This document shows, in pieces, positions 58,065 through 64,000 of a stretch of DNA of 64,000 nucleotides; the stretch's first letter is position 1; each line of letters starts with the position of its first letter. Both the position numbers and the translations under genes were made by a program. The DNA is from Erythrobacter sanguineus (lineage in GTDB: Bacteria; Pseudomonadota; Alphaproteobacteria; Sphingomonadales; Sphingomonadaceae). The notes beneath the pieces were generated by a model. It saw nothing but the letters and a program-made list of their open reading frames with translations. It did no database searches and was not told the origin of the DNA. The DNA is taken from the NCBI GenBank assembly GCA_945878845.1, contig CAMCUB010000011.1, positions 22,060-86,059 on the forward strand, given 5' to 3'.

Positions 58065-58441
58065 GCTACGAATTCCTCGTCGCCACCGCCATCGGCGTGC
58101 TGGTCGCGGGCGGGATCTTCCTCGCGCTCAGGGCGCGCACCTTTCAGGTGGTGCTGGGCCTCACGCTGATCTCCTATGCGGTGAACCTTTTCTTGTTCGC
58201 CAGCGGGCGGCTGGTGCTGAACCGCCCGCCGATCTGGGACAAGTCGGTCAGCGAGTATACCGACCCCCTGCCGCAGGCGCTGGTGCTGACCGCGATCGTC
58301 ATCACCTTCGGCATGACCGCCTTCGTGGTGATCCTAAGCTTGCGGAGCTTCCTCGAGACAGGCAGCGATCATGTCGATGGCGACCGGGTGCCGTGCGATG
58401 CGCAAGACGGTTTGGCGGACGGGGAGGGGGCCGAGCCGTGA
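58061..58441 (+). CDS. mrpC: Mrp antiporter subunit C
   Basis: A 126-residue NuoK-like subunit with three hydrophobic helices: 'LVATAIGVLVAGGIFLAL', 'VVLGLTLISYAVNLFLFASG' and 'ALVLTAIVITFGMTAFVVIL'. The tail is acidic and low in complexity. Overlaps mrpA and mrpD by 4 bp each, so the operon is read by coupled translation. Confidence 0.95.
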   Translation: MSYEFLVATAIGVLVAGGIFLALRARTFQVVLGLTLISYAVNLFLFASGRLVLNRPPIWDKSVSEYTDPLPQALVLTAIVITFGMTAFVVILSLRSFLETGSDHVDGDRVPCDAQDGLADGEGAEP

Positions 58442-59958
58442 GCCTCGCCGATCATCTCCCGATCCTGCCGGTCGCGATCCCCGCGCTGGCGGCGCCCTTC
58501 GCGCTTCTGCTGATGCGCCGCCGCCGGGGGCTGGCGGTGGGCATCGGCTTTGCCGCCTGCCTCGCGCAGCTCGCGGTTGCCGTGCTGCTGATGGCGCAGG
58601 TGAGCGGGGGGACGATCCTTGCCTACCGCCTTGGCGATTGGCCCGCGCCTTTCGGGATCGTGCTGGTCGCCGACCGGCTCGCGGCGCTGATGCTGGTGCT
58701 GACTGCGGTATTGGCGCTGATCGTGCTGCTACACGCGGTGATGACGAAGGCCGACCGCAAGGGGTGGCACTTCCACCCGCTGTTCCAGTTCCAGCTGATG
58801 GGTCTGAACGGGGCCTTCCTCACCGGCGACCTGTTTAACCTCTTCGTCTTCTTCGAGGTGCTGCTGATCGCTTCCTACGGGCTGATGCTCCACGGGCAGG
58901 GGCCCGCACGGCTCAAGGCGGGGGTGCAATATGTGGTGGTGAACCTCGTCGGATCGGCGCTGTTCCTGATCGCGCTGGGGATGCTCTATGCGCTGACCGG
59001 CACGCTCAACATGGCCGACATGGGGCTGAGGGTGCGCGACGTCGCACCCGAGGATCAGGGCCTGCTGCGGATCGCGGCGCTGTTGCTGGCGAGCGTTTTC
59101 GCCCTCAAGGCGGCGGTCGTGCCGCTCCACCTGTGGCTGCCGCGCACCTACGCCGCCGCCACGCCTGCGGTGGCGGCGCTGTTCGCGATCATGACCAAGG
59201 TCGGCGTCTATTCGCTGATCCGCGTGGTGCCGCAGGTGTTCGGCGAGGGCGCGGGCGCGGCGGCCTGGGCGCCAGCCCCGTGGCTGCTCCCGGCTGCGCT
59301 GGTGAGCGCATGCGTCGGCTTTGCGGGAGTGTTCACCGCGCGCAGCCTTGCCGAACAGGCGGCCTACGCCATCGTCGGATCGACGGGGACGCTGTTGATC
59401 GCGGTCGCCGGATGGAGCGAGGCGAGCCTTGGCGCTGGCCTCTACTACCTCGTCCACTCGACCCTTGCAGGCGCGGCGCTGTTCCTCGTTGCCGACATCG
59501 TCGCCCGGCGGCGCGGGAGCTTCGGCGATGCCGCGAGCCCCGGTCCGGCCTTTGCGGGGCGGGGGACGGCCGCGCTGCTGTTCATGGCCGCCGCGATCGC
59601 CACCACCGGCCTGCCGCCACTCTCGGGCTTCGTCGGCAAGCTCTTGATCCTGAAATCGGTGGCGGCGCTGCCGAACTGGGGCTGGGCGTGTAGCGTGATC
59701 CTCGGCACGACCTTGATTGGCGTCATCGGCTTTGCCCGGGTCGGCAGCGCGGTGTTCTGGAAGACCACCGAGGACTGCCCCGCCTCGCCCGCGCCCGAGA
59801 GCCGCGTCGACCTCGCCGCGCCCGCGCTGGCGCTCGCTTGCCTTGCTGCGCTCTCGGTGGGCGCCGGGAGCGCGAGCGCCTATGCCGATGCTGCTGCCGC
59901 GCAGGTGCTTAGCCCCGCAGAGAGCGCGGCGGCCGTGCTCGGGAGCCCCGCGCCATGA
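58438..59958 (+). CDS. mrpD: Mrp antiporter subunit D
   Basis: A 506-residue ND2/ND4-like membrane subunit. Visible are 'LTGDLFNLFVFFEVLLIASYGLML', 'LKAAVVPLHLWLPRTYAAATPAVAALFAIMTKVGVYSLIRV' with the conserved Lys residues of the proton channel, and 'GLPPLSGFVGKLLIL'. The start is GTG 58438, overlapping the mrpC stop as GTGA. An ATG-started longer frame upstream lies in mrpC and is not used. Confidence 0.95.
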   Translation: MSLADHLPILPVAIPALAAPFALLLMRRRRGLAVGIGFAACLAQLAVAVLLMAQVSGGTILAYRLGDWPAPFGIVLVADRLAALMLVLTAVLALIVLLHAVMTKADRKGWHFHPLFQFQLMGLNGAFLTGDLFNLFVFFEVLLIASYGLMLHGQGPARLKAGVQYVVVNLVGSALFLIALGMLYALTGTLNMADMGLRVRDVAPEDQGLLRIAALLLASVFALKAAVVPLHLWLPRTYAAATPAVAALFAIMTKVGVYSLIRVVPQVFGEGAGAAAWAPAPWLLPAALVSACVGFAGVFTARSLAEQAAYAIVGSTGTLLIAVAGWSEASLGAGLYYLVHSTLAGAALFLVADIVARRRGSFGDAASPGPAFAGRGTAALLFMAAAIATTGLPPLSGFVGKLLILKSVAALPNWGWACSVILGTTLIGVIGFARVGSAVFWKTTEDCPASPAPESRVDLAAPALALACLAALSVGAGSASAYADAAAAQVLSPAESAAAVLGSPAP

Positions 59959-60440
59959 GCCGCCTGCTCCCCCACCCCGGCCTTTCCGCCCTGCTGGTGG
60001 TGATGTGGATGGTGATGGTGAACGACCTCACCTTCGGCACGCTGTTCCTTGCGCTGGTGGTCGGCGTGGCGGTGCCGCTGTTCACCGCGCCATGGTGGCC
60101 GGGCCGTCCGCGGGTACGCTTCCTCCCCGCGCTGGCCTATGCCGGGGTGGTGGTGTGGGACATCATCATCGCCAACTTTCAGGTCGCCGCGATCATCCTG
60201 TTCAAGTCCACCCGCGACCTGCGCCCGGCATGGCTGACCGTCCCGCTCGAGCTGTCCACCCCCGAGGCGATCACGGTCTTTGCCGGCACGATCAGCCTGA
60301 CGCCGGGCACGGTCTCGGCCGATGTCTCGGCCTGCGGGAAATACCTGCTCGTCCACGCCCTCCACGCCCCTGACCCCGCCGCCGAGATCGCCAAGGTCAA
60401 GGCGCGCTACGAGGCGCGGCTGAAGGAGATTTTCCCATGA
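59955..60440 (+). CDS. mrpE: Mrp antiporter subunit E
   Basis: A 161-residue MnhE subunit: 'LLVVMWMVMVNDLTFGTLFLALVVG' then 'PALAYAGVVVWDIIIANFQVAAIIL' and the family's 'ELSTPEAITVFAGTISLTPGTVSADV'. 4-bp overlaps with both neighbours. Needed for assembly or stability of the antiporter complex in characterised systems. Confidence 0.95.
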   Translation: MSRLLPHPGLSALLVVMWMVMVNDLTFGTLFLALVVGVAVPLFTAPWWPGRPRVRFLPALAYAGVVVWDIIIANFQVAAIILFKSTRDLRPAWLTVPLELSTPEAITVFAGTISLTPGTVSADVSACGKYLLVHALHAPDPAAEIAKVKARYEARLKEIFP

Positions 60441-60718
60441 CGCTGAGCGTGCTTGAGGGGGCGCTCGCCTTCGGCTTCGCGGGCCTTGGTCTCGCGCTGG
60501 CGATGAACCTGTGGCGGCTCGTCAAGGGCCCGGGGGTGACCGACCGCATCCTCGCATTGGACACGATGGTGATCAACGTGATCGGCCTGATCGTGCTCGC
60601 CGGGATCGCGGGTGACAGCGGCACGGCGTTCGAGGCGGCGCTGCTGCTGGCGATGGTGGGCTTTGTCGGCACCGTCGCTTATGCCAAGTTCCTGCTGCGC
60701 GGGGACATCATCGAATGA
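60437..60718 (+). CDS. mrpF: Mrp antiporter subunit F
   Basis: A 93-residue protein with three transmembrane helices. The central 'VKGPGVTDRILALDTMVINVIGLIVL' is the MrpF hallmark. Overlaps mrpE and mrpG by 4 bp. Confidence 0.95.
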   Translation: MTLSVLEGALAFGFAGLGLALAMNLWRLVKGPGVTDRILALDTMVINVIGLIVLAGIAGDSGTAFEAALLLAMVGFVGTVAYAKFLLRGDIIE

Positions 60719-61137
60719 GCGGCCCCGCTCCCTTCGCCGAGCTGCTGGCCGCCGCGCTGATCGTGCTGGGCGCCAGCTTTGCGCTGGTCGGCAGCTGGGG
60801 GCTGGTGCGCCTGCCCTCGCTGATGGAGCGGCTCCACGGCCCCACCAAGGCGAGCACACTCGGAATGGGCGCGATGCTGCTCGCCTCGGTGGTGTGGTTC
60901 CAACTGGGCGAGGGGGTCTGGACCACGCACGAGCTGCTGATTGCGCTGTTCCTGTTCGTCACCGCGCCGATCTCGGCCAACATGATCGCCAAGGTCCACC
61001 TCCACCGCCTGCGCACCGGCGAGGCAAGCGAACCGCCCGGCCCCACAGGCCCGCCTCCCCCCCCGCCGGGCAAGGCCGACTGGGCGACGCACGAGGCGCC
61101 GCACCAAGGCACGCCGGGGGACTTCGCGGGGGATTAG
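60715..61137 (+). CDS. mrpG: Mrp antiporter subunit G
   Basis: A 140-residue subunit. 'GSWGLVRLPSLMERLHGPTKASTLGMGAMLLAS' identifies MrpG/PhaG, and 'LIALFLFVTAPISANMIAKVHLHR' follows. The C-terminal ~35 residues are a Pro/Gly-rich tail ('PPGPTGPPPPPPGK') beyond the usual end. Last gene of the mrp operon; a tRNA gene on the other strand lies 16 bp after it. Confidence 0.93.
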   Translation: MSGPAPFAELLAAALIVLGASFALVGSWGLVRLPSLMERLHGPTKASTLGMGAMLLASVVWFQLGEGVWTTHELLIALFLFVTAPISANMIAKVHLHRLRTGEASEPPGPTGPPPPPPGKADWATHEAPHQGTPGDFAGD

Positions 61138-61153
61138 GGGCTGGTCAGGGGAG

Positions 61154-61227
<74 letters not shown>

Positions 61228-61299
61228 TCGGGCTCCGGGAGCGCCCATGCCATTGATGGCGCGGGTGCGTCAATATCGACGGTGGGCGGGCGGGCGGTT

Positions 61300-62157
61300 T
61301 CAGCTGCCGACGGCGAGGTTGTCGATCAGGCGGGTCCCGCCGATGCGGGCGGCGACCAGCAGGCGGGCGGGCGAGGCTGCGAGCTTCTCCAGCGGTGCGA
61401 GCGAGGCGGCGTCGGCGAGGGTCGCGTAGTCGATAGCGGTGAAGCCTGCCGCGAGAAGCTCAGCTTCGAGCGCTCTCAGCGCCTCGGCAACCTCCGTCCC
61501 GCCGGTGATGGCTGCCGCGGCGGCCTGCATTGCGCGCGGGAGGGCGGCTGCGGCGGCGCGCTGCTCTGGCATCAGATAGCGGTTGCGGCTCGACATCGCT
61601 AGGCCATCGGCCTCGCGCACGGTCGGCACGCCGATGATCCTGTCAACATGCGGCGCGGTGAGATCGAGATCGCGCGCCATCGCCCGGATCACGGCGAGCT
61701 GCTGGAAATCCTTCTCGCCGAAGAACGCCATGTCGGGGGCGACCTGGTTGAACAGCTTGCACACCACCGTCGCCACGCCATCGAAATGGCCGGGGCGGGC
61801 CGCGCCGCACAGCCCCTCGCTTACCCCTGCGACGCGCACGTTAGTGACAAAGCCCGGCGGATACATCGCCGCCGCATCCGGCGCCCACAGTAGCGCCACC
61901 CCTTCCGCCTCGAGCATCGCGGCGTCCTCGGCGAGCTGGCGGGGGTAGGCGTCCAAGTCCTCGTTCGGTCCGAACTGCTTCGGGTTGACGAAGATCGAGG
62001 CTACCACGTGATCGGCCTCGGCCTTCGCGCGGCGCACCAGCGTGAGGTGGCCTTCGTGCAGGGCGCCCATGGTCGGCACCAGCGCAATCGTCGCATTTCC
62101 GCCGCGCAACTGTGCCAAAGCGGTTCTCAACATTCGCAGCGTATTGACCGTTTGCAC
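61300..62157 (-). CDS. panC: Pantothenate synthetase
   Basis: A 285-residue enzyme joining pantoate and beta-alanine with ATP to make pantothenate (CoA precursor). '[19 protein letters not shown]' carries the HxGH nucleotide motif, '[20 protein letters not shown]' binds pantoate, and '[10 protein letters not shown]' is the KMSKS-like loop. Length is normal. Monocistronic on the minus strand, diverging from mipZ across 113 bp that probably hold both promoters. Confidence 0.97.
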   Translation of the reverse strand: MQTVNTLRMLRTALAQLRGGNATIALVPTMGALHEGHLTLVRRAKAEADHVVASIFVNPKQFGPNEDLDAYPRQLAEDAAMLEAEGVALLWAPDAAAMYPPGFVTNVRVAGVSEGLCGAARPGHFDGVATVVCKLFNQVAPDMAFFGEKDFQQLAVIRAMARDLDLTAPHVDRIIGVPTVREADGLAMSSRNRYLMPEQRAAAAALPRAMQAAAAAITGGTEVAEALRALEAELLAAGFTAIDYATLADAASLAPLEKLAASPARLLVAARIGGTRLIDNLAVGS

Positions 62158-62270
62158 CGTCAGGCCTCCAAGGATACACGAAAACCGTGCCCTAGCGGCC
62201 CAACCTGTGCCATTTCAAGTCGCCGGGGCCCCGGTGAACCCAGTCACCGACCGCAATCGAAAGACTCGCA

Positions 62271-63140
62271 ATGCCGCCCGCCTCGCGCGCCGACATCCCT
62301 GGAACCACCGCGACCGGCACCCGGCTCCTGCGCAAGGGGCAGGCGCACAGGATCGTATTTGCCAACGAGAAGGGCGGGACCGGCAAGTCCACTACCGCTG
62401 TCCATGTCGCGGTGGCGCTGTCCTATCTCGGCGCTCGCGTCGCCTCGATCGATCTCGATCCGCGCCAGCGCACCATGCACCGCTATATCGAGAACCGGCT
62501 CGCCACGCTCGAAAAGCGCGAGCTGACCTTGCCGACCCCGCACTGCGAGGTGTTCTGCGAGACCGGCACCGGCGCGCTGCTCGGCATGATCCGCCGGCTC
62601 GAGGCCAGCTGCGACTTCCTGATCATCGACAATCCCGGCCGCGATGATGCCTATGCGCGCATCGCGGTCGAACATGCCGACACACTGGTCACGCCGATGA
62701 ACGACAGTTTCGTCGATTTCGACCTCATCGGCCATGTCGATGCCGAGACCTTCAAGGTCAAGAAGCTGTCCTTCTTTGCCGAACTGATCTGGGAAGCGCG
62801 GATGAAGCGCAGCCGGATGACGATCGAGCAGCAGCGGCCCGAGATGGACTGGATCGTGGTCCGCAACCGCACCGGCCACGTCGAGGCGAAGAACCAGTCG
62901 CGCCTGCACAAGGCGCTGGGCGAGATGGCCAAGCGGGTCGGGTTCCGGGTGACGCAGGGCCTGTCCGAACGCGTGATCTACCGCGAGCTGTTCCCCTCGG
63001 GCCTGACCCTGCTCGACAAGGGGCACCTCGGCGAGCTCGGCACCAGCCATCTGGTCGCGCGGCAGGAACTGCGCGCGCTGGTTAAGGCGCTGCGCCTGCC
63101 TGAATTCAGCCGCGAGCAGGACAGGCTGGAGCTGGCATGA
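62271..63140 (+). CDS. mipZ: Division-plane positioning ATPase MipZ
   Basis: A 289-residue ParA/MinD-type ATPase of alphaproteobacteria that forms a gradient and blocks FtsZ assembly away from midcell. The deviant Walker A is 'NEKGGTGKSTTAVHVAVAL', followed by 'ASIDLDPRQRTMHRYIENR' and 'DFLIIDNPGRDD'. Compared with the Caulobacter protein the N-terminus is about 25 residues longer before the P-loop, so a later start is possible though no clear one is seen. Overlaps the J-domain gene by 4 bp. Confidence 0.93.
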   Translation: MPPASRADIPGTTATGTRLLRKGQAHRIVFANEKGGTGKSTTAVHVAVALSYLGARVASIDLDPRQRTMHRYIENRLATLEKRELTLPTPHCEVFCETGTGALLGMIRRLEASCDFLIIDNPGRDDAYARIAVEHADTLVTPMNDSFVDFDLIGHVDAETFKVKKLSFFAELIWEARMKRSRMTIEQQRPEMDWIVVRNRTGHVEAKNQSRLHKALGEMAKRVGFRVTQGLSERVIYRELFPSGLTLLDKGHLGELGTSHLVARQELRALVKALRLPEFSREQDRLELA

Positions 63141-63436
63141 AATATCTGCTGATTATTGTGGTCGCCTGCGTCTTTTGCCGCTGGGCGATCGGCAAGTGGC
63201 CCTGGGAGCTGCTACGCAGCACGCCGACGCGCAGTCAGGCCCGGTTCCGCGCGCGCAAGCTGCTAGGGGTCGAGGCCGGGGCGGGGCGCGAGGAAATCAT
63301 CGCCGCACATCGCCGCCTCACCACGCTGGTGCATCCCGACAAGGGCGGCACCAATGCCGCAATGCAGGAGGCCAATGCCGCGCGCGATCTGCTGCTCGAT
63401 GAGCTGCCGCATCCGCAGGACGGGACGCTGCCCTGA
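63137..63436 (+). CDS. Membrane-anchored J-domain protein
   Basis: A 99-residue protein with an N-terminal hydrophobic anchor ('YLLIIVVACVFCRWAIGKW') and a C-terminal J domain containing 'AHRRLTTLVHPDKGGTNAAMQEANAARDLLL' with the essential HPD. The layout (one membrane helix, then a J domain at the end) resembles Pam18/Tim14-type co-chaperones. It should stimulate DnaK at the membrane. Linked to mipZ by a 4-bp overlap, an arrangement seen in several sphingomonads (from memory). Confidence 0.88.
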   Translation: MKYLLIIVVACVFCRWAIGKWPWELLRSTPTRSQARFRARKLLGVEAGAGREEIIAAHRRLTTLVHPDKGGTNAAMQEANAARDLLLDELPHPQDGTLP

Positions 63437-63614
63437 ACCCGCATCGCGTGCATCGCAGGATTGACACAAAGGCGCGGCAGGGGTTTGCCTGAATAAGAAG
63501 GTGGTGGGGAATAGCTGGTCCGGCTGATCCGTTGAACGGATAGCGCTGGCAAGGCTGCTCGCAGCATCACCCCCGATCACCGCGCCTCCCGGCGGCAAGG
63601 AGACCCTCTCGATC

Positions 63615-64000
63615 ATGCAACACCAGTTCCACCCCACCATCCTGCGCGAATACGACATTCGCGGGGTGATCGGCGAAACGCTGGGCGCGGATGACGCGCG
63701 GGCGATCGGCCGGGCCTTCGGCACGCTGCTGCGCGAGGCGGGCGGCACGACGGTGGCGGTGGGCTATGACGGGCGGGTCAGCTCGCCGATGCTCGAGCAT
63801 GCGCTGGTCGAAGGGCTGACCGCGAGCGGCTGCGACGTCGTGCGGATCGGCCTCAGTGCGACGCCGATGCTCTATTACGCAGAAGCCTCAGATGAACAGG
63901 TGGATGGCGGCATTCAGATAACTGGCAGCCACAATCCCCCCAATTACAATGGCTTCAAGATGGTATTTCTGGGGCGCCCGTTCTTCGGCGCCGATATCCA
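63615..64000 (+). CDS. Phosphomannomutase/phosphoglucomutase (5' part)
   Basis: The first 128 residues of an alpha-D-phosphohexomutase, cut off by the window end. 'FHPTILREYDIRGVIGETL' and the phosphoserine loop 'TGSHNPPNYNGFK' are present. These enzymes shift phosphate between C6 and C1 of mannose or glucose for polysaccharide and LPS synthesis. The 178 bp before it contain TTGACA at 63461 as a possible -35 and ATCCGT-TGA-ACGGAT at 63527-63541 as a small palindrome. Confidence 0.93.
   Translation, partial: MQHQFHPTILREYDIRGVIGETLGADDARAIGRAFGTLLREAGGTTVAVGYDGRVSSPMLEHALVEGLTASGCDVVRIGLSATPMLYYAEASDEQVDGGIQITGSHNPPNYNGFKMVFLGRPFFGADI

Overview
The window is GC-rich chromosomal DNA of an alphaproteobacterium, most likely a sphingomonad of the Erythrobacteraceae type. 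The support is a MipZ-type division ATPase, a petABC cytochrome bc1 operon, a fused-subunit Mrp antiporter operon, and a dense accessory block of SDRs, P450s, Rieske oxygenases, NTF2-fold proteins and a TonB receptor. The assignment rests on gene content and style, not on a database search. No insertion sequence, prophage, CRISPR array or rRNA is visible.

Layout. Bases 1-3674 hold the end of an ABC substrate-binding protein, a DUF4112 protein and the tryptophan-catabolic pair kynA-kynU. Bases 3793-42592 are a catabolic island of about 39 kb. It begins with a 12-gene minus-strand operon (15864 down to 3793): a molybdopterin oxidoreductase, an MDR reductase, a ThuA protein, a limonene-epoxide-hydrolase-like enzyme, a P450, an acyl-CoA dehydrogenase, a DUF35 protein with a thiolase-like putative aldolase, an SDR, a second ThuA protein, a second acyl-CoA dehydrogenase and a dienoyl-reductase-like SDR. 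Next come mobA with two small genes, SDRs, a 3-ketosteroid-dehydrogenase-like flavoprotein, and two back-to-back cassettes (CMD-P450-Rieske and P450-ABM-NTF2). These are followed by CMD, VOC, acyl-CoA ligase, thioesterase, NTF2, MDR and NmrA genes, a second Rieske oxygenase, a TonB receptor, an SDR-MFS pair and an SDR-GST pair. Together they could import a cyclic or polycyclic lipid-like compound (steroid or terpenoid is my inference), oxygenate it, open epoxides and enones, activate it with CoA and shorten it by dehydrogenation and retro-aldol cleavage.

Bases 42745-54458 are mostly housekeeping: two membrane PH-domain proteins, a small acetyltransferase, a threonine-aldolase-like enzyme, an EamA exporter, an epimerase, pepN, a laccase-domain protein and petABC. 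Bases 54552-64000 carry apt, the six-gene mrp operon (A/B fused, then C to G), tRNA-Gly, panC, mipZ with a membrane J-domain gene, and the start of a phosphomannomutase/phosphoglucomutase gene.

Non-coding structure is a notable part of the island. Four copies of one bipartite palindrome (GTCATTGCGAG arms) and one copy of a second palindrome family lie between genes, four of these five in convergent gaps that they nearly fill. A 22-bp motif matching at 20 positions lies 50-55 bp upstream of two unrelated catabolic genes, with weaker relatives upstream of others. Several genes start at CTG, TTG or GTG codons fused to the stop of the gene before them.
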